From the NCBI GenBank assembly GCA_002914805.1, contig JXTB01000137.1, positions 443,534 to 507,533 of the forward strand: a stretch of DNA of 64,000 nt, in the 5' to 3' direction. This DNA is from Parasponia andersonii. Taxonomy: Eukaryota > Streptophyta > Magnoliopsida > Rosales > Cannabaceae. Below, in pieces: positions 1 to 11,191 of this stretch. Positions within the stretch are counted from its first letter, which is position 1. The number at the start of each line of letters is the position of its first letter. The notes under the pieces were generated by a model. The model ran no database searches and was not told where the DNA came from. It saw only the letters and a program-made list of their open reading frames with translations. The position numbers and the translations under genes were made by a program.

Positions 1-1952
1 TGGAAGGCTCAAAAATGACTCTATAACCTTTATCATAAAGTTGACTTATACGAAGCACATTGTATTTAAGACTATCAACAAGCAAAACATTTTCTATAAT
101 GGGTGAGGATATAGTACCAATGTTACCTATACCCAAAATCTTGTCTTTAGCGTTGTCTCCAAATGTGGCATATCCTCCACTTCTTTTTGTGAATGACGAG
201 GGCAAGGAGTAGTCTCGGTCATGTGTTTGGAGCAACCACTATTTAAGAACCAAAATTTCTTCTTCTTTTGTACCTACAAGTAAGAATCAAACTTTGATTT
301 TCAGTACCCATACTAATTTGGGTCCTTGAGTGTTAGTTCTAGATTCTTTTAGTACCCAAGCTAGTTTTCTACAAAAATATGCACTTTTGTTTACAAGGCA
401 TGAAAACCTAGTATGTCCATCTTGATTGCAATAAGTGCAAGTGTGCTTTGTGTCACTTGTACTAGCTTTCACAAAATAGTTCTTGAGGTAATTTTGTTTT
501 ATAGAAGATTTGTACCCAATACCTCCTTTGACAAAAACACATTTTTGTCTACCAAGCATCATGTCAGTTTTTCTTTTCATTTGTAAATTTGTGGACAATT
601 TTAGTTAAGTCAAAAATCTTGTCATTTAAGGAAGTATTTTCTTTTGACCAAATATCACAACTACTTATAAGGTAATTTTACATCCTTTTCTTTGGTAAAC
701 TTTTTAACTATCTTTGACAAACTAAGAATTTCTATTTTAAAAGCATTATTCTTGAAAATGAGTTTTTCATAGTTTTTATGTAAATCATTGAAATCACTCA
801 ACAAGTTTTTATATGATAAATCACAATCACTATCACTAAACTCACTACTAGTATCACTAACATCATGAAATTTACTTTTAGGTTCAAGTGAGCTTACCTC
901 ATTTTCTATTGCCATGAAGCACATGTTAGCAATTTCTTCTTGTTCTTCTCCATTGGACTCTTCTTCTTCACTATCATCCCAAGTGGCCTTCATTGCCTTC
1001 TTCTTCATTTTTCTTCTCAAAAGACCTTTGTTTTTCATATGTCCCGGCTTCTTGCATTCAAAACAGGTGATGGGATTATTCTTCATTTTCTTTTCTCAGA
1101 AGTCATTGCCTTCGATGTTTTTCTTAAAATTCTTCTTTTTGAAATTTAAGTACTTCTTGTACCTTTTAGTAAGTAAGGCAATGTCTTCTAGCTCACTATC
1201 TGCGAATTCTTCTTCTTTCTCATTGCTTTCTTGTAGGGCGGCTTTAAGAGCGATTCTTTTCATTTTCTTTTCTTCTCCTTTATCTTCATTAGTTTCTTTC
1301 ATAAGGATTTCATAGGTCATAAGAGAACCCATAAGTTCTTCAAGAGTAAATTTGCTAAGATCCTTTGCTTCTTGAATAGCTACCATCTTGCTTCTATATG
1401 CTCGAGGGAGGCTTCTAAGAATCTTACTCACCAGCTCACCATTTGGAAAAGTTTTTCCTAAAGCACCAAGAGAGTTAATGATTGAGATAAATCTAGTAAA
1501 TATTTGAGAAATAGATTCATCTTTTTCCATTTTGAATAACTCATAGTTTCTTGTGAAAATACTAATTCTAGTTTCCTTCATGGAATTAGTTCCTTAATAT
1601 GACACTTCAAGCATATTCCACAATTTATGAGTATTCTTAGCTTTTTCAACATTATTGTACACGTTCCTATCTAGACCACACATAAGAATATTTCTAGCTT
1701 TTCCATTTTTGATAAAAGACATTTTATCCTTTTCATCATATTCCTCAATATCTTTTTCTACTTCAACTCCATTAACAATCTTTGTCATTTTTAATAGACC
1801 TCTAGTGACAATATACTATAAGTCAAAATCTATAGATCTAAGATATGTGTCCATACGACTTCTCCAATAGTTGAAATCATTTCCATTAAAGAAAGATGGT
1901 TTAGAAGGTGATAACCCCTCATATTAAAAAGAAAAGTTGTTTGGATTAGCCA
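1..1952 (-). pseudogene. Decayed Ty1/copia gag-protease (SIRE/Maximus-like)
   Basis: Read on the minus strand, this is the start of a copia polyprotein. A start codon at 1952 opens MANPNNFSF and meets a stop at once. Gag pieces follow in shifted frames: about 1788-1594 (ends LWNMLEVSY, typical of the UBN2 gag domain), 1581-1096, and 1086-661 with a first zinc knuckle CFECKKPGH whose last Cys is lost. About 598-287 holds a second, intact CCHC knuckle (C-X2-C-X4-H-X4-C, CTYCNQDGH...C). About 252-1 is the protease/pre-integrase region, with WFLNSGCSKHMT where copia proteases have D-S-G, and further on NVLRISQLYDKGY. At least one stop and several frameshifts make it non-functional. The rest of pol lies outside the window. 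The clade call is an inference from the long acidic gag tail, the second knuckle and the long LTR. Confidence 0.85.
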
Positions 1953-1990
1953 TCTCAAAAACGGTTAAGTTTCAAAAAAGTGAGCACCAA

Positions 1991-2002
1991 GCTCTGATAC
2001 CA
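1991..2002 (-). other. Primer binding site of the copia element
   Basis: On the minus strand this reads TGGTATCAGAGC, the usual copia primer site complementary to the 3' end of initiator methionine tRNA. It lies two bases after the putative LTR end (...ATAACA) and about 40 bases before the gag start, the expected order. It fixes the strand and the inner edge of the LTR. Confidence 0.92.
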
Positions 2003-2004
2003 AT

Positions 2005-3324
2005 TGTTATCCCAAGAATAGCTAACCCAAGAGAGGGGATGAATTGGTTTTTTAAGACTTTTAAAAACTTTTTGAATAAAGTAACAAGATTGAGTAAATA
2101 ATGAATGGGGCAAGTAAAAATAGCAAATAAATAAGCAAAATATCAAAGTAAATAAATTAAGAGATAGGGATAGAGAGAAGCAAATGCTATTTTTATGAGG
2201 TTCGATAAACACGACGGTTTGCCTACGTCCTCGGCTCTCCGCAACTTGCTTAGAGCTATCCACTATCAAATCAAGATTGCGGGCTTGACTGACCCCTTGT
2301 ATAATCCAGGGTAATTTCTTCTTAGGTACACCCACGCATTTTCAATAGTCTTGAATCCAGCTCTATTATGCCTAACCACAGATTGTTTAGAATCTGGTGT
2401 CAACCTCACCTATACCGGGTTATTTATGACTCTGGTGCCAACCTCACCTCTCAATAATATTTTTATGAAAATATTCAAAAAATCACCTCTCAAAGAAATA
2501 ATACAAGATAAGCTTAGGTGATTTGAGAACAATGCACAAATAATGCTCTAGGAATGGCTCAAATAAATTTGAAAATTATAGTTGAGTAAAAGAGAGCTCT
2601 TGCACTTAGAAACTGATTGGGTATCAATATAGGTCTCTCTATCTAAGTCATCAAACTTGTCTCTATTTAAAGGCATCTTTAAAAACTAGCCGTTTTCAAC
2701 CATTAGTATCTTGCTGCCAGAATTTTAGTCGACCAAAAAATTAGCCGTTGGAGTCTGAAATGCTAGTTCAGCTCCAACAGCCATTTTTGGCCTTTATTTT
2801 GGTCGACCAAGCCTGGTCGACCAAAATCAGTCAGAAACAAAGGATTTTTTATTTCTTTGAACTAATTTGGTCGTTCTTTAAAACTTCCTTTTTCAATACA
2901 TTTTTAATTTTTAAGAAAATGTACTTTTCAGAATATTTGGGCTAGATTAGAAATGATATCTATTTTCAAACAATCAATAGATTTAAAGTTTAGCTAATTC
3001 TTTGAAGATTTGTTTGAAAAATCATTTGAATGATTTTTGAGCCACATCAAAGAGAGTATTTTGTGCAATGCAATAAATCAAGTACAAGACTAGGAAATAA
3101 ATGTTAACATATTTAGACTTGGTCTTGAATCTTAATTCTTCACATTCATCTTTATCCTTCGAGGTTTATCAATGATGCTCTATTCTTGAGAACTTTATTT
3201 CTTGAGTTTTATCAATTTCTTTTTCAACTTCATAGCTACAAACTCAAGCCAGTTATTAGTAACTAAATCACATGTTTGTTATTATCAAAATAAGATAAGA
3301 TTGAAATCCACATAGGTTAACAAC
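2005..3324 (-). repeat. 5' LTR of the SIRE/Maximus-like copia element
   Basis: The inner edge is set by the adjacent primer site; on the minus strand the LTR would end ATAACA. The outer edge is less sure: I chose TGTTAACC at 3324, which gives TG...CA ends and about 1.3 kb, a fitting size for this clade. The other LTR lies outside the window, so the boundary cannot be checked by comparison. The LTR holds a TATA-like box, palindromic TTGGTCGACCAA motifs near 2799-2823, and two direct copies of a TCTGGTGYCAACCTCACCT-like motif near 2393-2445. Confidence 0.7.
2664..2672 (-). promoter_or_regulatory. TATA-like box in the copia LTR
   Basis: On the minus strand the sequence reads TTTAAATAGAGAC. It is the best TATA match in the LTR, lies upstream of the primer site in the right orientation, and would place transcription start around 2630-2640. 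Motif only. Confidence 0.45.
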
Positions 3325-3947
3325 ATCTAGTATACACTTAAATTAATATGATTTTTCTATAAATACCTCTATGTTGTTTATATTATGTCTACTTACGTTA
3401 TGTTATATTATGTTTTGTGCCTCAGTGATAGGTCTACTATTCTAATCAGGCAGCGTAGTACATGAAGGGCTCTATGTTATAAATAAAAAAAAGAATGTGT
3501 GATTTTGGACACTCGTCTATTTTCCAATATCTCTTATGATATATATATATATAGATATATTAATTAATGAATAAAAATTTCTACTTTTTTGAACAAAACT
3601 AAAAAAAAAATTATTTGCCCTCAAAATTCTCACTATTTACTATTACTATGTAATATATTAGTATTTAACCTTCTAGAAAGAGAGGTTAATAGTATCTAAT
3701 TTATTACAATTTATTTATCAAAATCTACGTATATAAGAGTTAAAATTTTGGGATGTTACACATTGGGCACTTGAATAGGAAAAGTAGCCTCATCACCGTG
3801 TGCTTCTAAAACAATCACATGATAACTTCCAATTTTAGCGATATAATCTAATGCAACACTATTAAGTAATAAATCAACCAACTTGTATTTAACTTATTAG
3901 TAATTTCTAAGAAGCATTAAATTAGTACGTATTTAGTATTTATAGAA
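3325..3947. other. AT-rich spacer
   Basis: No gene recognised. It holds a short TA microsatellite near 3538-3556 and poly(A)/poly(T) runs. A GGGATGTTACAC motif near 3751, of a kind often seen at LTR ends, is too short to define an element. Confidence 0.5.
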
Positions 3948-4166
3948 TTATATATTTTCTTGGAAATTCCTACTACTGAAATTGGAGCACGGGTGTCGTA
4001 ACACGAATCTCAACATCAAGTTGAGGAATGTATGGTTCAAATATAATAGAACCTTAGTAAGCTGGCTCTTAATGAGAAGAATCATATAATTTAGCATATA
4101 CTTTCTTTGAGTCGCCTCGTTTTGTGTTTGGAATTTATTGTTGTACTTACTTTCTAAGTTTGCCAC
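3948..4166 (-). pseudogene. Possible second-gene fragment of a CACTA transposon
   Basis: A 72-codon open frame on the minus strand begins MANLESKYNNKFQTQNEATQ, a short Lys/Gln/Glu-rich stretch. Coiled-coil segments like this occur near the end of plant CACTA accessory proteins, and a clear CACTA transposase piece lies just upstream in the same orientation. No diagnostic motif is present, so this is a guess from context. Confidence 0.25.
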
Positions 4167-4499
4167 ATTTGTTTTCTATATTAATTTTCCTTTTCTCTAT
4201 GGTGAGCTAACTCTTGAGCGGTACCACATAATACTTTAGCTGGTATCCAAATATTTTTTTTTTTTAATTCTTTTGTATTTCTATCTTGAATATAGGCACA
4301 CGAGACAAAATGTAGTTTCAGAATACTTTTTTTTATACAAGATGCAATCATTTAGATATATATATATACATATATATGTCTTTTCATATCTTCATATTTA
4401 AGCCACGCAATAATTTCTTTGCATCATATGTAGAACATTATTTTTTTTTGGAAGAATTTCTCCTATAATTTAAGTAATTAAGAAAAATCAAAGTTGCTT

Positions 4500-4929
4500 T
4501 CTAACTATTCCTAGCTTTCAAATTAGAAAGCCTAACAAAGAAGGGTAATTTTGTAATTTTTGAACTATTAAAATAGGGTTTTCAACATCATCTAACAAAT
4601 GTATAAATTCAGTTGGAAAATCAACAAAATATTTTTTTGCATTGCATCATTAACCATATCAACAGGATAATCATCTTCAAAGTCAAAACAAGCATCTTGC
4701 ATATGTGATTTTGCTCCATGTCATATCCATCTTGTTTGGATTTGTCTATCCCATTCATACAAAAATGTCCTCTTCTATCACCAAGTATCAACTTTTGCAT
4801 GTTAATACACTTGATATATGGGCAGGATATCATATTGGGATTTAAACCATTTTCAATTGTAAATTTCAAAAAATATACAACTCCATCATATTCCTCATAA
4901 TGTTTTGATAATCTATGCTTATCATCCAA
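4500..4929 (-). pseudogene. CACTA (En/Spm) transposase N-terminal fragment
   Basis: The minus-strand frame from 4929 begins MDDKHRLSKHYEEYDGVV and continues with ENGLNPNMISCPYIKC, then GHFCMNGIDKS. This matches the order of the plant transposase-associated domain at the N-terminus of TNP2-type CACTA transposases: start with a basic patch, a Tyr/Gly-Val segment, a CPC/YxxC motif, then H-x-(5)-G-I-D. After a frameshift near 4690 the reading continues DDYPVDMVNDAMQ and LLDDVENPI, also expected there. The catalytic DDE region is absent, so the fragment is dead. I could not identify terminal repeats. Confidence 0.68.
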
Positions 4930-7150
4930 CTTCTATCCATTACTACTTGAATTTCTAAAAGACGTCGACAAAACCTCTTCCTATAAATAGACTAATTCTC
5001 CCAACAAATAGTACCACAATACCCGATCTTAGTAATAGAACTAACATAAGCAATCAAATTCATATATCATTCGTCCCAGTTCAAAAAAAATTATAACATA
5101 CCCTAATAATTAGATCTCAAAATCAATATTAACATCATCTTCCAAATCAAGAATTAATCACATGTATATCATTTTACATTTCATGAAATTACTACTAACA
5201 CCATCTTCTAAATCAAGATTATTAACAATGGGCACTAATCTAATAGATATTCTTTTTTTTTTTTATTTATACATAGGTATTGTTTTGGCCAATAAAAATT
5301 TACTGTGCATATTTTTTGATAATAAAAAATAAGAGAGAGAAATAGCATTAATGATGCACGTCTTTTCATTTACCTTATTATAGTCGTTGGATCATAATCT
5401 AAAAAAAATACCTATACATAGATAAAAAAAATAATACCTATTGAATTGACAACCATTAATAATATATATATATATATATTACATTATTCACTAACATAAC
5501 CTACTAACCAAATCTTTATATCCACGAACATATCTTACTGGTTCAACCTAAATGGTATGATAAGCTCTAATTTGACAAAGATTTAGCACATTATTGTCAA
5601 TGTGCAAACATTCGAATATATATTATATGCCAAAATTTTCACATACATGGTCCAAATTGATATTATATTATAATTCTTAGTATTAATTGACTAATTTCCA
5701 TTCTAAAATTATTTTTTATAACAATTAAATAAATTAAAATTTAGTAATTCTAGAAAAAAAAAAGTAGAAAAATATCTAAATAGCTTGAAATTACTTGTTT
5801 AAATAAAAATTCTAGAAGAACCAAATATGCCCAATAAAAATGAACCTAATACATGTTAAAAAAATAAAAATAAAATATCATATTAGTCAGTAACAAACCG
5901 AAAAAATTTCCAATTTTTCTACACTAAAATAAAATGAGAAAAACTTATAAACCAGTGAAAAACTACCTTTAGAAATATTGGGCATGTAAAAAAAACGTAC
6001 TAAAAACACCCAAAATGGTGGTGATTTTAGCAGAAAAAAGCTAGAAAACCGACGACTTCTCTACTTTGCACTCTCTCGACTCTTTGGTTCGTATTTTGGG
6101 GAAAAAAAATGATTTAGGGCCTGAGTCTAGACCTAAGATGAGTTAAAGGACACTCACATTGCTATCCACATGGTTGGTCCATTTTTTATGGCGCACCCGA
6201 CAAAAATGACATGGCATGGTAACCAATCATGTCACTTTCTGCAGAAACAACATGATAACATGATTCATTATTAGTAATTCAACATCATTTGTATCTGACA
6301 TGATGTGCGAAGTTTGCTACATCATTTTGGTAGTAAACGATGTGGTTGAAGGCTGAAGAGACCTTTATTGTTTAGTTTGTAGTAGTTATTTTAGATTTAT
6401 TATAATTAAAATGTGGAAAATGTCATGAAATAGCCTTCTATTTATTAACCTTTTTCACAAAATTCCTGTATTTTTTAAAATATCAAATTAAATCTTCGAA
6501 TTTTCTTTTTTTCTATTTTTTTTTTAGTTTTTAATGTCTATAAAATCAATCCCTTCCCAAGAAGTTAAGTTGGATCAATCAAAAAAATAAAAAAATAAAA
6601 TAGATCTGATTATTACCTTTACAAAATAGTGAAACAATTTTTTTTTATTCAATAAAAAGACTACAAATTTTTTTTATTCAATAAAAAAGAATAAATTTTA
6701 TTCTTTACTATTATTTTTGTAAATTTTTGTTAAAATTAATACACTAGCTCTGACATTGGGTCCTATCTGAAGTGTCGTTATATCTTCTAGTAAAAAGCAA
6801 CACCTTATGTGATGCTTGGTACCTTAAGCTTACACTTAGAATTTTTTGTAAAATTAAGTAGACTATTACATTAGACTCGTAAGGCTGCATTTGGTTGACT
6901 GGAGGAAAGGAAATGGTTTCTTAAAAATAGAATACCAAATTGACCCGAAATAATTACCTATAAATAAGTAAGGATATTTTAGTCTTTTCATTTTCCCTTT
7001 TTTCTTTATCATTTATCTCTTTGTGGTTGTTTCTTTTCTTTTCTTTTCTTTTTTGTTGCTTCTTTTTTTGTGTACGGAGCATTACATCTAACGTAGTTGT
7101 TTCATAATAACCACAACTAATTATTTGTGGGCATCTGATGATCTAAATAT
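4930..7150. other. Intergenic spacer with MITE
   Basis: Apart from the palindromic element at 5230-5454, I see no gene. The region is AT-rich with poly(T) and poly(A) runs; the sequence TTTTTTATTCAATAAAAA is repeated near 6640-6685. GGCTGCATTTGGTTGACTGG near 6892 resembles the outer end of some plant MITEs, but I could not find its partner. Confidence 0.5.
5230..5454. mobile_element. MITE, copy 1 of a palindromic 210-225 bp family
   Basis: The left end (GGGCACTAATCTAATAGATA) and the reverse complement of the right end (GGTTGTCAATTCAATAGGTA) form long imperfect terminal inverted repeats, followed on both arms by T-runs and an ATCTATRYATAGGTAT-like block. The centre (AAGAGAGAGAAATAGCATTAA) is the same as in the copy at 8586-8794. 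There is no coding capacity. The superfamily is not determined. Confidence 0.75.
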
Positions 7151-8069
7151 TGAGAATGATGAGTCATGTACTCCAATAACCTTACCCAAGTTAAAATAAT
7201 TTAAATTGAGTTGTTATATCCTATCCTTTGTTTAAATGACAGCTAGAGTTTAGATTTTTTTTTGTATTTTATTTTAGATTTTCAACTTTTGTAATCAATT
7301 GTAATCTCATTTAAATTTTGATTTGTAGATAACTATTATTAGATAATTATTATCATGTCTATATATACACATACTATCAACAAATAATTATTAGGTTTCC
7401 AGTAACATATCATAGTCTCTTTATGGTATCAGAGAAAATAGAAGTTAGTTGCTCGCTCGTCCCTCGAAGTGGAATATCGTGCTCTAGCGTCCACATCAGC
7501 AAAAGTATTGTGGCTCAAACATCTTGTTAGTGAACTTCACATCTCTTTAAAAGGTTCACCTATGAATTATTATGACAATATTGGGGCTACCTATCTTTCT
7601 GATAATCTCATTTTCTACTCCAAAATGAAGCATATCACAAATAATTATCATTTTGTTCATGATCATGTCACTTCTAGCTCTTTTGGTATTTCCTACGTCT
7701 CTACTAAAGATCAACTTGCCAGTGTCTTTACTAAACCTCTTGCACGCCAGTCATTTCTTTCACTTCGGTCCAAGATTGATATCTCCGATGGGAGCACCAT
7801 CTTGCAGGGGCATATTGAGAATAACGAGTCATCTACTTCAACAACCTTACTCAAAATAATTTAAATTGAATTATTATATCTTATTCTTAGTTTAAATGAT
7901 AGCTGGAGTTTAGATTTCTTTTGTATTTTATTTCAAATTTTCAGCTTTTGTAATCTATTATAATCTCGTTTAAATTTTGATTTTTAGATAACTATTATTA
8001 TGTCTATATATATACATACTATCAAAAAATAACTATTAAGTTTCCAGTTGCATATCGTAGTCTCTTTAC
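7151..8069 (+). mobile_element. Copia deletion derivative: LTR - primer site - RNase H - LTR
   Basis: Two similar direct repeats, 7151-7423 and 7816-8069, both start TGAGAAT and end near GTCTCTTTA; they share TAAAATAATTTAAATTGA and GTCTATATATA blocks. The first is followed at once by TGGTATCAGAG at 7424, a copia primer site. Then, with no gag, integrase or polymerase, comes RNase H in frame. So nearly the whole internal region is missing, and the element can be mobile only if enzymes are supplied in trans. The repeats differ at many positions, so the insertion is old. No clean target duplication was found. Confidence 0.8.
7446..7864 (+). pseudogene. Copia RNase H domain remnant
   Basis: The frame reads LVARSSLEVEYRALAS, matching the copia RNase H segment with its catalytic Glu (SSxEAEYRA), then YYDNIGATYLS for the usual CDNxSA segment, KHITNNYHFVHDHV, ISYVSTKDQLASVFTKPL and a normal C-terminal end. 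The upstream frame closes at a stop just before 7446. The last 16 codons or so lie inside the 3' LTR, so the stop at 7862-7864 comes from LTR sequence. The frame itself is free of stops but is only the tail of a polyprotein. Confidence 0.85.
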
Positions 8070-8585
8070 TGAGTAGACTACTCAAGCTTGCAAAGTACTA
8101 TTAATCCTTTCATAAGAAAATCAAGCTTCCTTGAAACCCAATTCCTTACCCCATAAATTAAGGTGAAAAGAAAAATGAAAGAAAGATTAAACTGAAGAAA
8201 ATTATAAATTACCTTACATTTGGAACGTTCTTTCCCTTAGGACCAGGTTCATCTGCATCAGAGATTCAAGTTGTCAATTCATTTCAAAATCCCAAAAATC
8301 CTTGAAATTACAAAGAAATTTGAGGCTTCCACCGTATTTTGTTTTGAAATAGAGTTAACATTGAAGTGTTAACATATACACCCTTAAAAAAAACAATCTT
8401 GAAATGCAAGTATGGCAGTAAGCTCCATAGTTGTCGATGATACTTTAGATTGATTTCTAAATCCTTTTTGAATTTCATTTCCCGACAACAAACACTAACG
8501 GAAGGACTATTAAAGAAAAGACAATCTCTTTTTATTTATCTATTTCATTGAGTTTGTACAAATATATATATATATATATATATAT
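8070..8585. other. Spacer
   Basis: Nothing gene-like is visible. A TA microsatellite at about 8563-8585 runs into the MITE that follows. Confidence 0.5.
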
Positions 8586-8794
8586 GGGCACCAATCCAGT
8601 AGGTATTTTTTTTTTTTATCTATACATAAATATCAATTTGGCCAATCAAAATTTAGCTTTTATTGTAAAAAGTAAGAGAGAGAAAAAACATTAATGATTC
8701 ACGTCTTTTTATGCACTTTATTATAGCCATTGGATCACCATCTAATATACCTACCCATAGATAAAGAAAAAAAATACCTATTGAATTGGCAACC
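8586..8794. mobile_element. MITE, copy 2 of the palindromic family
   Basis: Its ends are GGGCACCAATCCAGTAGGTA and, reverse-complemented from the right, GGTTGCCAATTCAATAGGTA, so the terminal repeats agree over the first 20 bases at about 15 positions. It shares the central AAGAGAGAGAAA, CATTAATGATTCACGTCTTTT and GTTGGATCA-like blocks with the copy at 5230. It sits inside a (TA)n tract, TATATAT on both sides, so the duplication is probably TA or TA-rich. Confidence 0.78.
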
Positions 8795-9059
8795 TATATA
8801 TATATATATATATATTTATATAGGTTGATACCCACAAATCCAAGCTGTACACAAGCTGTCTATTGATACTAGAAAATCTTCTATAATAATATTTCTTCTA
8901 TAATAATCCTACTGATTTGTTCACACTAGAATTGGGAAAGAATTATAAGAATTGATTACATAAATCATTCCAACATTTCAAAAAGAACTTTCCTCAGGAA
9001 ACTGTAAAACAGAATAAATCTAGGGAGTCAAATCTTATTTTTAGGTATAAAATTAGTCA

Positions 9060-10330
9060 AAATTAAGTCATAATATCTACGAAATGAAAGAGACACACAT
9101 ATGGTATTTTTCTAGGTTCTAATATTGATAGGATCATTATAAGCAAAATACTTATTTGGGATTCAATCATTATGTTTTTACGTACGTTATGATCCAAAAT
9201 GGAGCCAAACACAAAATAGGAACTCCTTGTAATAAATAACATGATATTCAAACTGATGACATTTAACATGTTTAATTAATCTTTGGATTTGAAACCCTCT
9301 CTAAGGACTTGCATCCGCTAGCATCAAGAAATGAAATCCTAGACACAATGGAAGCTCTGGTAAAGATCAAAGGTTCTCGCAATTGATTATCTGAAACTCA
9401 ATGACCCTGGAAAGCTTGCTTTTAAGCAACTTATCAATAAGTTTTCTTCCTAAATCTATGGTCTCCAACGCAGATAAACAACCAAGCCAATCAGGGATTT
9501 CAAGTATTCCACAGTTGCTAGTGTCTAGTTTAGTCAACATGTCCAAACCAATTTTGACTTGGCAACTTGTGGGCAATATGAACATGAGAGTTTTTTCAAC
9601 ACTACTTATGCAACATGTGCTATGTGGTAAAAAGGCAAAGATTATCACAATAGTCCAGAACAGAGAACGAAGCTCAATTAGATTTACACATGCAAATCAA
9701 GTAGATAGCCCTGTATATAATCCTTGTTCTCCGTAAATCATTAGACCATAAACTTTCCATAGGCACCGAGATTTCTGGGAAATATTCCAATTTTGGGCTG
9801 CCATACAAGATCCCTGGGATATTTCAACTTGCATTTGCCTGTCGGGACATACTTAAGCCTTTTTACAATTTCTCAGACAAAGTGCCTTAAGAGGAGTGAC
9901 ATACTCAATTGATGAAGGCATTTCTTTTATTCTTCTCCCACTCAAATGTAACTTGACCATATTCCTTGGAAGATCTGGAAATGTTAGTCAACAATGAGCA
10001 ATTAAATAAATTCAGGTATGTCAGGGATTCTAACTTGCACATGTTGCTGGGAAATTTATTTAGTTTCAGTGTTTGAGATCTAGTAAGATAAGATTTTTGA
10101 GTGACCAAATTGATGTAGGTAATTCTTCAAATTCAGTGTGACCCAACTGTAAGGATTTTACATTCCCTAAAATATTTGCATGAGTTTTAAGACTAAACCA
10201 ACCATTGAGATTAACAATTTCCGGTCCTCCTGTAAACCTTTTCTGAAAATGCCAATACTCTTCTGACGTAAGCTTCTTAAAAGCTTGAAAGTTGAGTTAA
10301 GGAACTTTAAGTAAAGCTGGTACAATATGC
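9060..10330 (-). pseudogene. Leucine-rich-repeat relic of a TIR-NBS-LRR resistance gene
   Basis: Read on the minus strand from about 10200, the frames give SLQLGHTEFEELPTSIWSLK, FPSNMCKLESLTYLNLFNCS, then about 9540-9430 LDTSNCGILEIPDWLGCLSA and DLGRK, then LPELPLCLGF...LDASGCKSLERVSNP near 9330. These are the LxLxxTxIxELPSSI and LPELPxxLxxLDAxxCxSL patterns of the LRR end of plant TIR-NBS-LRR proteins. There are many stops and frameshifts, and neither TIR nor NB-ARC motifs are present in the window. Downstream, 9269-9063 may be a trace of the post-LRR domain. It is clearly a dead fragment. Confidence 0.72.
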
Positions 10331-10410
10331 AAGATTACTCTGAAGTTTTGGAGCCTGAGACAGATTCGGAATTTCAGTTAAATTATTGGAGTAATGTTGC
10401 AGAAAAAACA

Positions 10411-10587
10411 TAAAGAGTAATGCTAAGGACATCAATATCTTACCCCAAAAATTTATACCACATAAAATAACATTCATTTCAACCACTTTTATTTTGAGAG
10501 TGAGACTACACCATTTAAACTTATGTAACTAAAAAGGATATCATATACTAATCTAAGCTTTTAGTGTCTCAATCTTTACCCTTTAGC
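10411..10587. mobile_element. MITE of the GTAATGCTA family
   Basis: The left end AAAGAGTAATGCTAAGGACA and the reverse complement of the right end AAAGGGTAAAGATTGAGACA form an imperfect inverted repeat about 24 bases long. The body is AT-rich and non-coding. It resembles the elements at 25545 and 49582. Boundaries are approximate and the duplication was not resolved. Confidence 0.45.
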
Positions 10588-10977
10588 TAAAATAAAGGAG
10601 ATTTTTTCAGATTACCTCTAAAATATTAAGTGAATTCTTCAAGGTTAACAATTTTTTTTAACAGTGAGGTTTCAGCGCACGGCAGAAAAAATCCACCTGC
10701 CCCAATTATTTTTAACTGGCTTCGGGCAAATTGCCAAGCCTAGATAGGAGAATAAGAAATATGGGGAAAAATTAACACGACCATTATTTTGCAATTGTTT
10801 CCCATAACTTTGGTAGTAACCACACTTTTCGTATGGTTCTAAGTTCAAATCTCTTTTACTTAATTAAGTCTATGCTATTCAATACTTAATTTTAGTATTG
10901 TATTATGTTATACAATGCAAAATTGCCATCAGCTAATAAATGATGTTTTGTGTCTACAGAATTTAAGAAATGATATT

Positions 10978-11173
10978 TGACAAAATAGATTGACTCAAAT
11001 GATAAGAACACTCATTTCTTAAAATCTTAGTTCTAAATTTGAGTCCCACCAAGAATATGCGTAAAAACCTATTATCCCTAATCGAGTAAGGTAAGAATTG
11101 AATAATAATAGATATTTTTCTTTAATTTATAATAAATAGAAGTCATTAGTTAAGTCCTATTCTTTTAAAAAAA
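10978..11173 (+). mobile_element. tRNA-derived SINE, copy 1
   Basis: The sequence begins GACAAAATAGATTGACTCAA, holds a degenerate A box (TTGACTCAAATGATAAG) and B box (TAAATTTGAGTCCCAC), and ends in AGTTAAGTCCTATTCTTTT plus an A-rich stretch. It is similar along its length to the copy at 51271. It is flanked by an imperfect 18-base duplication, AATTTAAGAAATGATATT at 10960 and AAATTAAGAAATGTGATT at 11174. A T-rich 3' end and tRNA-like head recall Au-type plant SINEs. Confidence 0.78.
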
Positions 11174-11191
11174 AAATTAAGAAATGTGATT

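Noticed and set aside
914-1315. 133-codon plus-strand open frame
   Set aside because: It is the antisense of the acidic gag segment of the copia element; the Ser/Phe-rich protein is a shadow.
10800-10890. Possible third SINE, with GGTTCTAAGTTCAAATCTC as a B box
   Set aside because: No matching A box at the right distance, no alignment to the two good copies, and no flanking duplication.
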